From NCBI GenBank assembly GCA_958422845.1, contig CATZPU010000028.1, positions 1-8,986 on the forward strand: a stretch of DNA of 8,986 bases, in the 5' to 3' direction. The notes beneath the pieces are model-generated. The model was not told the DNA's origin. It worked only from the letters and a program-made list of their open reading frames with translations, and ran no database searches. The first letter of the stretch is position 1. Every line of letters starts with the position of its first letter. Shown one piece after another: positions 1-6,904 of the stretch. The stretch is from an uncultured Lachnospiraceae bacterium. Its GTDB lineage: Bacteria > Bacillota > Clostridia > Lachnospirales > Lachnospiraceae. The translations under genes were made by a program, and so were the position numbers.

Positions 1-852
1 TATCCGAGCCGCCATATGAGCTGGCTGCACTGTATGTGGGGCGTCGGAGCTTCCATAGGGCCATACATCATGGGGCATGCACTGACCTTAGAGCAGGGCT
101 GGCCGATGGGCTACCGCTATATCTCCCTGCTCCAGATCGTTCTGACCGCAGTTCTTTTTCTCAGCCTCCCACTGTGGAAGCTGCACACTGCAAAGCAGTC
201 TGAGAACACAAAAAAAGCAGACAGTCCGGCTTCCTCCGGTCACGATGCGGCCGAAGGGCGGACTGTTGCTCCTCTTACACTGAAAAATATTATCAAGATC
301 CCCGGAGCCGTCTCCGTCATGACTGCCTTTTTCTGCTACTGCGCGCTTGAAGCGACGGCAGGACTCTGGGCAAGCAGCTACCTCGTGCTGCACCACGGCA
401 TCGACGCCGAGACTGCCGCACAGTTTGCTGCGCTCTTTTATATCGGTATCACAGCCGGAAGAGCCGTCAGCGGCTTTTTGACATTCAGGCTGAACGATAC
501 GCAGATGATACGGCTCGGACAGGGACTGATCGTTCTGGGCATCATCCTTTTGCTCCTGCCTTTTGGAAAAACCGCCGCTCTGGCAGGACTGATCACGGTC
601 GGGCTCGGATGCGCTCCCATCTACCCGTGCATCATCCACTCCACGCCGGAGCACTTCGGCGCTGACCGTTCGCAAGCTCTGATCGGCGTCCAGATGGCAA
701 GCGCTTATACCGGCACCTGCATCATGCCTCCGCTGTTCGGTCTGATCGCCAACCATATCAGCGTTTCCCTGTATCCGCTTTACCTGTTTGCGATCCTTGC
801 CCTCATGGTATTTATGCATGAAAGACTTGTGAGGGAAACTGCAAAACGATAG
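1..852 (+). CDS. MFS transporter, C-terminal part (5' end outside window)
   Basis: This is a membrane transporter of the major facilitator superfamily. The reading frame is open from base 1 to the TAG at 850-852, giving 283 residues of a family that usually has about 400, so the first four or so membrane segments are missing. The first visible segment carries a Gly-rich stretch (WGVGASIGPYIMG) like the TM5 motif of MFS drug or sugar carriers. A hydrophilic central loop follows at about residues 60-95 (KQSENTKKADS...), then six more hydrophobic segments. The motif GRAVSGF near residue 150 resembles the second-half copy of the MFS loop motif. The substrate cannot be told. The ATG at 16 is internal, because the homologous sequence continues in frame before it. 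The gene converges on the ABC operon with only three bases between the stops. Confidence 0.85.
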   Translation, partial: YPSRHMSWLHCMWGVGASIGPYIMGHALTLEQGWPMGYRYISLLQIVLTAVLFLSLPLWKLHTAKQSENTKKADSPASSGHDAAEGRTVAPLTLKNIIKIPGAVSVMTAFFCYCALEATAGLWASSYLVLHHGIDAETAAQFAALFYIGITAGRAVSGFLTFRLNDTQMIRLGQGLIVLGIILLLLPFGKTAALAGLITVGLGCAPIYPCIIHSTPEHFGADRSQALIGVQMASAYTGTCIMPPLFGLIANHISVSLYPLYLFAILALMVFMHERLVRETAKR

Positions 853-855
853 TGC

Positions 856-1578
856 TTAAGCCGTCACCTGCTGCCTGCGCAAAAGCAGATAAGAAACAGC
901 GAACGCTGCAATAGTAAAGGCAAGCCCTGCCAGCCCCCACATGCCTGCCGGAACTTTTGCCGCAAGGTCTGCAAGGAAGCTCCCAATCTGTCCGAAGATG
1001 GAATCCGGAGCTTCTTCCACTGCATTCATAAACTGCGGAAAGCCGATACACAGCACGATCCATACCGTCAGCAGCAAAATACGCATCCATCTTCCGAAGC
1101 GGATCAGCAGCGTACCGCAAAGCAAAGCCGCTGCGATGACGAGGATCATGGCAGGCATTCCCCATTTGAGCAGATACGGCAGTACATCAACTCTCACCTC
1201 CTGCATCGGATGCAGCCATCTATTCAGGGCATTCTCCGCCATACAGATAAGAAGCACATACACCCATCCAATCAGGCTGGAAACTGCTGCGCACAGCACG
1301 TACGAGAGGAAAAAATGGCTTCTAAGGCAGCCCATCGACACCTCTATATTGAAATACAGCCCAAGCTGCGTGATCACGAGCGTTCCGGCAAAAAGCACCG
1401 CCGCAAAAGCGGCGATAACCGTTCCGAGCGGCACGTACGCTCCGACATCCTTTGCCACAGCAAATAATATCTGATAAAGCACAAACCCAAAGAGTCCCAT
1501 TCCCGGTATCAGGCCTGCTCCCCAGAACACCCAGTCCTGCCACAGCACCCTGCACTGTCTTTTTAATGTACACAACAT
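856..1578 (-). CDS. ABC transporter permease subunit (second of the pair)
   Basis: This 240-residue integral membrane protein has six hydrophobic segments, at roughly residues 18-40, 50-74, 89-112, 133-157, 162-180 and 210-233. There is no ATPase or solute-binding domain. It fits the ABC-2-like permeases found next to YtrB-type ATPases. The ATG is supported by GAGGAGGG six bases upstream. It is the last gene of the GntR-ATPase-permease-permease operon, 12 bp after the preceding permease gene. It resembles that permease in size and layout but not closely in sequence, so the transporter is probably a heterodimer of permeases driven by the shared ATPase. The exported substrate is unknown; related GntR-linked exporters are often tied to cell-wall antibiotic stress. 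The C-terminus (LLLRRQQVTA) is short and basic. Confidence 0.8.
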   Translation of the reverse strand: MLCTLKRQCRVLWQDWVFWGAGLIPGMGLFGFVLYQILFAVAKDVGAYVPLGTVIAAFAAVLFAGTLVITQLGLYFNIEVSMGCLRSHFFLSYVLCAAVSSLIGWVYVLLICMAENALNRWLHPMQEVRVDVLPYLLKWGMPAMILVIAAALLCGTLLIRFGRWMRILLLTVWIVLCIGFPQFMNAVEEAPDSIFGQIGSFLADLAAKVPAGMWGLAGLAFTIAAFAVSYLLLRRQQVTA

Positions 1579-1590
1579 ACGCTTCCCTCC

Positions 1591-2319
1591 TCACACTCTT
1601 ACTTCTGCTTTTCTTGTCGCAAAGACCGCAAACACACCGGAAGCTGCGTATACCAGCGCCCCCGCCAGAAGAACAGGCAGAAAGTTATTTCCGGCTGCAT
1701 CCTCCAAAAGAAACTTCTGCATATACAGGAAACGGTCGTTCCCAAACATCGCAACGGAAACGCCCACAACAGCTCCGACCACCATAAATATAAGTATCAT
1801 AAGGAAAATCCCAATTTTCCCCCAGCGGATCACGACGGTTCCAAAGAGAATGCCAACGGCGGCAACCATAAAGAAAAGACCTGCCGATAGCGCCATCATC
1901 CCTCCGATGTCCTCACCGCTTAGCTTCGCCGCAAAGCTCCAGATGACTGCCGCAAGGAGCAAAACGACAAGAGACGATACGCCCTGCACCAGTACGATAC
2001 CGCCCGCCGCGCCCTTTCGCGTCACGTTCATCGACACAAGCACCGGAAAATACGACTGGAAAATAGTAATGCCAAAAATCATAACGGTAAAGGCTCCCAT
2101 GATCAGCAGGTAGATCGGAGAAAGGAACACCCATGTCACTCCCTCCATCATCATATTTCCATTCGATGTAAACATCTGCAGGACCATCATCGCCGCTGCC
2201 AGCCCTATGCTGCATGCCACGATCTCCGTTACCTGTATACTCCAGTATTTCAGGATTCGCAGGCGGCGGCTTTTCCCCGTGTGTCCTGCCTGATACGTAT
2301 TATCTGCTTCCATTCTCAT
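1591..2319 (-). CDS. ABC transporter permease subunit (first of the pair)
   Basis: This 242-residue protein has a basic N-terminal tail (residues 11-24) and six predicted membrane segments at about 28-50, 62-90, 104-127, 138-164, 168-190 and 212-234. It looks like an ABC-2-type permease without a fused nucleotide-binding domain. The ATG at 2317-2319 has GGAGG eight bases upstream. The gene starts three bases after the stop of the ATPase gene, which indicates tight translational coupling. With the downstream permease and the ATPase it should form one membrane exporter. Nothing in the sequence names the substrate. An alternative start is Met3, six bases downstream, which would barely change the product. 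Confidence 0.82.
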   Translation of the reverse strand: MRMEADNTYQAGHTGKSRRLRILKYWSIQVTEIVACSIGLAAAMMVLQMFTSNGNMMMEGVTWVFLSPIYLLIMGAFTVMIFGITIFQSYFPVLVSMNVTRKGAAGGIVLVQGVSSLVVLLLAAVIWSFAAKLSGEDIGGMMALSAGLFFMVAAVGILFGTVVIRWGKIGIFLMILIFMVVGAVVGVSVAMFGNDRFLYMQKFLLEDAAGNNFLPVLLAGALVYAASGVFAVFATRKAEVRV

Positions 2320-2322
2320 ACA

Positions 2323-3192
2323 TCATTCCTCCCCGCACAGCGCCACAAAGACCTTTTGCAGACTCGGCTTCTGGATCGTAACGTCGTACTGATCGGAAAG
2401 CTTCTGTCCCTCCTTAAGAAGTACCGTCACTCCGCGGCTCCTGCCAAGCTTCTCCTCGTGATGACGCTCAAGCCCCTGCGTCGCCCGCGCTACCTCGTCC
2501 TCATGACCGCTCACATGGTAGCTTCGCTCCAGAAGTTCCTGCGTATCTTCTTTGAGCAAAATTTTTCCGTGATCCACAATGATTACTTCCTCAAGCACAT
2601 CTGCCGCCTCTTCGATAATGTGCGTAGACACGACGAACGTGCGCCCCGTCTGCGAAAACTCCTCGACAAGCAGCTCATAAAACCGCTCTCTCGCCACTAC
2701 GTCAAGCCCTGCTACCGGATCGTCAAGAAACGTAAACTCTGCCTTGCTCGCAAGCGCTACAACGATCGTTACCATGGAAAGCATACCCTTTGACAGCTTG
2801 CTGATGCGCTTCTTCACATCGAGATCAAACTCTTTGATCAACTGTGCGGCAAGCTCCTTATCCCAATACGGGAAAAACGTCTCTGCGATCTTCAGATATT
2901 CTTTGACTTTCATCGGATTCGCATTATTTCCCGTCATCGGGTTTAACTCTCTCGAAAAGCAAAGATGCGAAAGTACGGAAGGATTCTCCCATACAGGCTC
3001 TCCATTGTACGTCACGCTGCCTGACGTCGCCGGATTCTGCGAGGTCAAAATCGACAGAAGCGTTGTCTTTCCCGCGCCGTTTCTGCCGATCAGCCCGTAT
3101 ATCTTCCCCGACTCAAGCGTCAGGTCAACGTTATGCAGCACCTCATTCGTCCCGTATTTTTTCACAATTCCATTTGCTCTTAATTCACTCAT
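2323..3192 (-). CDS. ABC transporter ATP-binding protein (YtrB-like)
   Basis: This is a cytoplasmic nucleotide-binding subunit of 289 residues, which powers the two permeases encoded downstream. Walker A is GRNGAGKTT at residues 36-44. The signature motif is LSKGM at 133-137, a form common in this export subfamily. Walker B is FTFLDD at 153-158, the D-loop GLD follows at 162-164, and the H-loop His is 191 in VVSTH. Residue 158, normally the catalytic Glu, is Asp (codon GAT), and the usual Q-loop Gln is not evident in the CFSREL stretch near 78-83. Residues 225-289 form a C-terminal extension typical of these ATPases. The ATG at 3190-3192 has GGAGG eight bases upstream and overlaps the end of the GntR gene by 8 bp, so translation is probably coupled. 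Confidence 0.93.
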   Translation of the reverse strand: MSELRANGIVKKYGTNEVLHNVDLTLESGKIYGLIGRNGAGKTTLLSILTSQNPATSGSVTYNGEPVWENPSVLSHLCFSRELNPMTGNNANPMKVKEYLKIAETFFPYWDKELAAQLIKEFDLDVKKRISKLSKGMLSMVTIVVALASKAEFTFLDDPVAGLDVVARERFYELLVEEFSQTGRTFVVSTHIIEEAADVLEEVIIVDHGKILLKEDTQELLERSYHVSGHEDEVARATQGLERHHEEKLGRSRGVTVLLKEGQKLSDQYDVTIQKPSLQKVFVALCGEE

Positions 3193-3568
3193 TCTCTATT
3201 CCTCCATCCTGCGACTCTAAAATCATCGCGATCAGCTCTTTCTTCGTGATTCCCAGACTTCCCGCCTCCGCCAGAAGGCTTCTCACATAATCATCATAAA
3301 AATCCCGTTTTCGCTTCTCCACGATCTGTCTTTTCGCCCCCGTCGCCACAAACATACCGATTCCGCGCTTCTTATACAATATCCCTTCGTCCACAAGCAG
3401 ATTCACGCCCTTCGCCGCCGTCGCCGGATTGATCGCATACAGCTTCGCCAGCTCATTCGTACTCGGCACGCGCTCCTCTTCGAGCAGGATATCCCGCAGA
3501 ATATCATTTTCAATCATTTCTTTAATCTGAATATAAATCGATTTCTCCTGTGTCAGTATCTCATTCAC
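3185..3568 (-). CDS. GntR-family transcriptional regulator (YtrA subfamily)
   Basis: This 127-residue DNA-binding repressor has the short YtrA-type layout: an N-terminal winged helix-turn-helix at about residues 10-75 and a small helical dimerisation tail instead of a large effector domain. The recognisable core is VPSTNELAKLYAINPATAAK followed by the wing LLVDEGILYKKRGIGMFV. The start is GTG at 3566-3568: in-frame TGA and TAG codons lie immediately upstream, no ATG occurs before residue 18, and AGGAAG precedes it by about nine bases. It is the first gene of the ABC exporter operon and overlaps the ATPase gene, an arrangement known for regulators that repress their own operon until an inducer, often an envelope stress, appears. 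The operator is probably the repeat cluster at 3684-3723. Confidence 0.92.
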   Translation of the reverse strand: MNEILTQEKSIYIQIKEMIENDILRDILLEEERVPSTNELAKLYAINPATAAKGVNLLVDEGILYKKRGIGMFVATGAKRQIVEKRKRDFYDDYVRSLLAEAGSLGITKKELIAMILESQDGGIENE

Positions 3569-3623
3569 GTTCTATCACTTCCTATCGTCTCCCTTCCTCT
3601 CCCCGTATCCGGTCGTTCCATCG

Positions 3624-3666
3624 GGACTGCTGCAAATAGCTGCACCATGCAGGAGCGGCAGCGTCC
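3624..3666 (-). other. Hairpin in the leader of the GntR-ABC operon
   Basis: In the roughly 150-nt untranslated leader, read on the minus strand, GGACGCTGC (3666-3658) pairs with GCAGC and GTCC (3633-3624) with one bulged base. An inner stem, CTGCA-TGG-TGCAG, lies at 3652-3640. No uridine run follows, so it is not a simple terminator. It could stabilise the mRNA or bind a regulator. The pairing is seen in the sequence; a function is inference. Confidence 0.4.
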
Positions 3667-3683
3667 TTTTGTATTTGTTTTGT

Positions 3684-3723
3684 TTACTTAGTTACTTATA
3701 TGGTTCATTACTTATGCAACTAA
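3684..3723 (-). promoter_or_regulatory. Probable operator: TTACTTA repeats plus inverted repeat
   Basis: Three exact TTACTTA copies (TAAGTAA on the transcribed strand) start at 3684, 3692 and 3708, that is at spacings of 8 and 16 bp. An inverted repeat, TTAGTTAC at 3688-3695 and GCAACTAA at 3716-3723, overlaps them with one mismatch. The cluster begins right at the -10 element and covers the expected transcription start, a position where bound repressor would block transcription. The likely ligand is the GntR protein encoded by the first gene of the operon. Confidence 0.6.
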
Positions 3724-3751
3724 CTATAGTACTGTTTAGGGAGAATGTCAA
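3723..3751 (-). promoter_or_regulatory. Sigma-A-type promoter of the GntR-ABC operon
   Basis: On the minus strand a perfect -35 TTGACA (3751-3746) is followed by a 17-bp spacer and a -10 TATAGT (3728-3723). Transcription should start near 3715-3717, about 150 bases before the GTG start of the GntR gene. It is the best promoter match in the window. The gap 3569-3930 around it (362 bp) holds this promoter, the operator, the leader hairpin and the citrate synthase terminator, and no credible gene. Confidence 0.75.
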
Positions 3752-3837
3752 GATATTTTAAAGAAGAATCCTGCGGGGCATTTTGTGTTATGGACAGGCT
3801 TTCGCGCGTCAGCGTGACAAGGTCTTTCCTATGACAT

Positions 3838-3904
3838 AAAAAAAGAGCCATTACATAGAGCGTCAAAGTAAAGTACAAGAAACTCCTGTACCTTTTGACA
3901 GCTC
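3838..3904 (-). terminator. Probable terminator after citrate synthase
   Basis: Downstream of the citrate synthase stop, on the minus strand, GAGC and GTCAAA (3904-3894) pair with TTTGAC and GCTC (3867-3858), with one bulge. An inner GTACA/TGTAC stem surrounds a nine-base loop. A run of seven uridines lies at 3844-3838, directly after a second GCTC (3848-3845) that could replace the first in closing the base of the helix. The distance from the main stem to the uridine run is longer than usual, which lowers confidence. Confidence 0.5.
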
Positions 3905-3930
3905 CACGTAACAGCCCGTCAAATTCTTTC

Positions 3931-5298
3931 CTATCTCTTCTCCAGCTCCACATACTCTCTGTGGTGTCCCACGTATTTGTATGCCGGACGGATGATCTTG
4001 CCCTCGTTGACAAGTTCCTCGATTCTGTGTGCGCTCCATCCTGCAATCCTTGAAATCGCGAAGATCGGAGTAAACATCTGCTTCGGAATGCCGAGCATCG
4101 AATATACAAAGCCGCTGTAAAAGTCGACGTTGCAGCAGATCGGTTTATGAAGCTTCTTTCTGTTTGTCAAGAGCTCCGAGGCGATCCTCTCTACACGCTC
4201 ATACAGCTCAAATTCTTCGATTCTTCCTTTCTCTTCGGAAAGGGAGCGTGCGTACTCTTTCAGGATAACGGCACGCGGATCGGACAGCGTATAGACCGCA
4301 TGTCCCATACCGTAGATCAGACCGCTTCCGTCAAACGCCTCCTTATTGATGATCTTCATCAGATATTCACGCACTGCGTCATCGCTTGCCCAGTTATGCA
4401 CATTCGCCTTAATATCGGCAAACATGTTCTCTACCTTCAGGTTTGCGCCGCCGTGTTTTGGCCCTTTCAGGGAACCGAGCGACGCCGCGATCGCGGAGTA
4501 CGTATCCGTACCGGTCGACGATACAACGTGCGTTGTAAAGGACGAGTTGTTTCCGCCGCCGTGCTCGGCATGGATCACAAGCGCAATATCAAGCACCCTT
4601 GCCTCAAGCTCTGTATACTTTCCATCTTCTCTCAGAATACGCAAAATATTTTCTGCTGTCGAAAGCGCCGGATCGGGGTAACGGATTACGAGGCTCTTGT
4701 CATTGTGATAATGCTGATACGAATGGTACGCATACACAGAGATGAGCGGAAATGCCGCGATCAGCGACAGACACTGCTTGAGCACATTCGGAATGGAAAT
4801 ATCATCCGGATTCTCGTCGTAAGAATAAAGTGTCAGCACGCTGCGCTGCAGCGCATTCATCACATCCATACTCGGCGCCTTCATGATTACATCACGCACG
4901 AATTTGTTCGGCAGCTCCCGATACTGGCTCAGAATTTCAATAAATGAATGAAGCTGCTGCTGATTCGGCAGCGCCCCGAACAAAAGCAGATACACTGTCT
5001 CCTCAAAATTAAATTTCCGTTTTGCAAATCCCTCTTTTAAGTCCATCACGTTGTAGCCCTGATAATACAGCTCGCCAAGCTGCGGCTCCTTCTCTCCGTT
5101 TACTGTCTTAAAAGCTACGACATCGGATATTTCCGTCAGACCTGTGAGCACACCTTTTCCGTCTGACTCACGAAGCCCTCTCTTTACATCGTATTCCTGA
5201 TACAGGTTTAGATCGAGCGCCCCTGAGATCATACAGTATTTTACAAGCTCCGCCAGTCTGATATCTCTTATTTTTCTGTCTGTATCGCTTTGCAGCAT
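3931..5298 (-). CDS. gltA: Citrate synthase (Si-type)
   Basis: This cytoplasmic enzyme condenses oxaloacetate with acetyl-CoA to citrate. In anaerobic Clostridia it usually feeds the oxidative branch toward 2-oxoglutarate and glutamate. The 455-residue length fits clostridial members. Key family motifs are present: HAEH at 243-246, KHGGAN with His282, the signature GMGHAVYTLSDPR with His333, and NVDFYSG with Asp392. The GWSAHRIEEL stretch at 420-429 is also typical. The His/His/Asp triad is therefore complete, and activity as citrate or 2-methylcitrate synthase is expected; no 2-methylcitrate genes are nearby. The ATG at 5296-5298 has GGGAGG nine bases upstream. It starts 21 bp after the zinc-ribbon/YARHG gene, too little for a separate terminator and promoter, so co-transcription is likely. 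Aconitase and isocitrate dehydrogenase are not in the window. Confidence 0.95.
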   Translation of the reverse strand: MLQSDTDRKIRDIRLAELVKYCMISGALDLNLYQEYDVKRGLRESDGKGVLTGLTEISDVVAFKTVNGEKEPQLGELYYQGYNVMDLKEGFAKRKFNFEETVYLLLFGALPNQQQLHSFIEILSQYRELPNKFVRDVIMKAPSMDVMNALQRSVLTLYSYDENPDDISIPNVLKQCLSLIAAFPLISVYAYHSYQHYHNDKSLVIRYPDPALSTAENILRILREDGKYTELEARVLDIALVIHAEHGGGNNSSFTTHVVSSTGTDTYSAIAASLGSLKGPKHGGANLKVENMFADIKANVHNWASDDAVREYLMKIINKEAFDGSGLIYGMGHAVYTLSDPRAVILKEYARSLSEEKGRIEEFELYERVERIASELLTNRKKLHKPICCNVDFYSGFVYSMLGIPKQMFTPIFAISRIAGWSAHRIEELVNEGKIIRPAYKYVGHHREYVELEKR

Positions 5299-5319
5299 AA
5301 CTTTTTTCCTCCCGCATAC

Positions 5320-6846
5320 TTATTGAAGTGCTTCCATTTTGTCCAGAAGATACTGGATATTCTGACCTTCTGTAGCGCTGAACACACTGCTGTCAAAGGC
5401 ATCCGGCTCTACCGTACCCTGATACCATGGCTGACTGTCAAAATAGCTCTGGATATTCGGATCGGAAAATTTCCGTCCGTGCCTTGCATATATCTCATTG
5501 ATCGCCATCTGGAGATCGTTGTAGGACATTCCCGCCACATCGCTCTCTGTAACACTGCGCTGCGAACTTTCCGCAATATATCCTGAACCGGACGGCTGTG
5601 TCTGAGGCTGCTGTGTCTGTGGCTGCTGCGTTTGAGACTGAGCCCCTGACTGATCGAGTATCTCCACCGGCTCCGTTTCTTTTGGTCCTTCACCGGAAAC
5701 CAGCACCTGAATTTTCGACTTAACCGTATTCAGATCATCCTGAAGTTTCTGATACTCCTGTTTTACCGTCTCGTCATCCGTCGGGTACTGTACGTCCGTC
5801 GGAAGCTCCAGCACAAATGCCGCGTTGTTTCCGGTGCCGAGTACCTGATAGTTCGGAAGATTCTGATAAGAAGTATCTGTATACCGCGATATGGTAAACA
5901 GCGCGCCATTATATCCCTTCGCTTTTGATGCCTGATGATAAAAGGTGTAATAGTCTGTTCCCTGCGTAATGCCGTACTTTCCTGTCCAGCTTCCCGGAAG
6001 CGTTACCTTAAATTCCTGATAATCAAGTACAATATCCGGCTTCGGCGCTTCCGTTGCCGGCTGCGTCTCAGACTGCTTCTGTGTCTCGGACTGCGGCGTT
6101 TTTTCCGTCTCTTTCTTTGTCTCGCTCTGATCCTGTGTACCGTCCAGTACAGAGATCACGCCCTCCGTTTCGCTGCCCATCTCTGTCTGTGCCTGCATAC
6201 GATCCCCCGCATCGCGGTTTTTGCTCCTACCCATTACCCAGAAGGCTCCGAATACGATAAGCGCGATCAAAAGAACTGCCGTAAGACCGATCAGCACATA
6301 CTGAATCGGCGTCATCTTACTCTCGTCCTCCTCCGGCATCCGGCGATCCCAAGACTGCTCCCAGTCACGCTCCAGATGCTCCTGCCGAAACTGCCGTCTC
6401 TGCATATCCTCTGCCTGAGGATCAGGCATCCGGAAATTTGTCGAAGGATTCCTGTCTCTGTACGGATCAAAGGACTGCCGCATCCTGCGGTCATCACCTT
6501 TATATGCGCCGCTGCTCTGCCCCCTGATGCCTCTGTCCGCGAATGTACCCTGCTGCGTACGTTTTTCTCTGCCTGACGGTCCCTGCTCCATACGGACGCG
6601 GGCGTTTTCTCTATTTGATGCCGCTCCCTGCTCTCTGCGAACACGGGCATTTTCTCTATCTGATGCCGCTCTCTGCTCCCTGCGGTCGCGGTCGCCTCTT
6701 CTATCTGCTGCCGTACTCTGTTCTCTGCCCGAAACGCTGCGGTTCATCCCTATATCTTCCGAGATCTTTGTTCCGCAGTTTTCGCAGTATTTACTGCCCG
6801 GCAAGAGCGGTTTTCCACACCGCTCACAATATCTGATATCTCCCAT
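5320..6846 (-). CDS. Zinc-ribbon, single-TM protein with extracellular YARHG domain
   Basis: This 508-residue membrane protein has clear parts but no known function. Cys7, Cys10, Cys21 and Cys24 (CERC...CENC) form an N-terminal zinc ribbon. Residues 41-100 are Arg-rich 15-residue repeats, and the charged stretch continues to about 177. One membrane segment (about 183-205) is followed by Arg/Lys, so the ribbon should face the cytoplasm. A Glu/Gln/Thr linker (220-268), a globular extracellular domain (about 270-385) and a Gln/Pro linker (400-420) follow. The C-terminal YARHG domain has its motif at 453-457. The plan recalls YvbJ/TcaA-type envelope proteins. I chose ATG 6844-6846 because GGAG lies eight bases upstream and the ribbon starts right after. 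A TTG at 6879 would add 11 residues but lacks a good site. It shares an operon with citrate synthase. Confidence 0.88.
   Translation of the reverse strand: MGDIRYCERCGKPLLPGSKYCENCGTKISEDIGMNRSVSGREQSTAADRRGDRDRREQRAASDRENARVRREQGAASNRENARVRMEQGPSGREKRTQQGTFADRGIRGQSSGAYKGDDRRMRQSFDPYRDRNPSTNFRMPDPQAEDMQRRQFRQEHLERDWEQSWDRRMPEEDESKMTPIQYVLIGLTAVLLIALIVFGAFWVMGRSKNRDAGDRMQAQTEMGSETEGVISVLDGTQDQSETKKETEKTPQSETQKQSETQPATEAPKPDIVLDYQEFKVTLPGSWTGKYGITQGTDYYTFYHQASKAKGYNGALFTISRYTDTSYQNLPNYQVLGTGNNAAFVLELPTDVQYPTDDETVKQEYQKLQDDLNTVKSKIQVLVSGEGPKETEPVEILDQSGAQSQTQQPQTQQPQTQPSGSGYIAESSQRSVTESDVAGMSYNDLQMAINEIYARHGRKFSDPNIQSYFDSQPWYQGTVEPDAFDSSVFSATEGQNIQYLLDKMEALQ
6581..6715 (-). repeat. Three 45-bp tandem repeats inside the zinc-ribbon gene
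   Basis: Imperfect direct repeats occupy 6581-6625, 6626-6670 and 6671-6715. The first two are nearly identical, the third has diverged, and traces of the pattern continue on both sides. The unit is a multiple of three, so copy changes keep the frame. Each encodes a 15-residue unit of the type REQxAASxRENARVR in the cytoplasmic, Arg-rich part of the protein. Confidence 0.85.
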
Positions 6847-6889
6847 TTCTTTTGCTCCATTTCCTAATACATTCACCAAACTCCGTTAT

Positions 6890-6904
6890 TCCGACGCGAT
6901 CGGA
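6890..6904 (-). other. Small hairpin in the leader of the zinc-ribbon gene
   Basis: TCCGA and TCGGA form a five-base stem around a CGCGA loop, about 45 bases before the ATG at 6846. It sits in a GC-rich leader of about 130 nt that starts near 6979. I could not match the leader to any known riboswitch. It may be a minor structure without function. Confidence 0.3.

Noticed and set aside
88..819. Long minus-strand ORF opposite the MFS gene
   Set aside because: Polar, compositionally odd translation without family resemblance; it is a shadow of a clearly real membrane protein.
3684..3709. Alternative promoter TTAGTT-17-TATAAG inside the operator region
   Set aside because: The -35 is poor, and the overlapping TTGACA-17-TATAGT promoter just upstream is much better.
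3720..3851. Minus-strand ORF of 43 residues (starting MALFLCHRK) between citrate synthase and the GntR gene
   Set aside because: It has no ribosome binding site, starts inside the probable terminator and runs over the promoter; no family resemblance.
4147..4947. Plus-strand ORF of 266 residues opposite citrate synthase
   Set aside because: The opposite strand encodes citrate synthase with all its motifs; the antisense translation shows no domain.
6847..6879. TTG start at 6879 for the zinc-ribbon protein
   Set aside because: ATG at 6846 has a well-spaced GGAG and begins just before the zinc ribbon, as in similar proteins.
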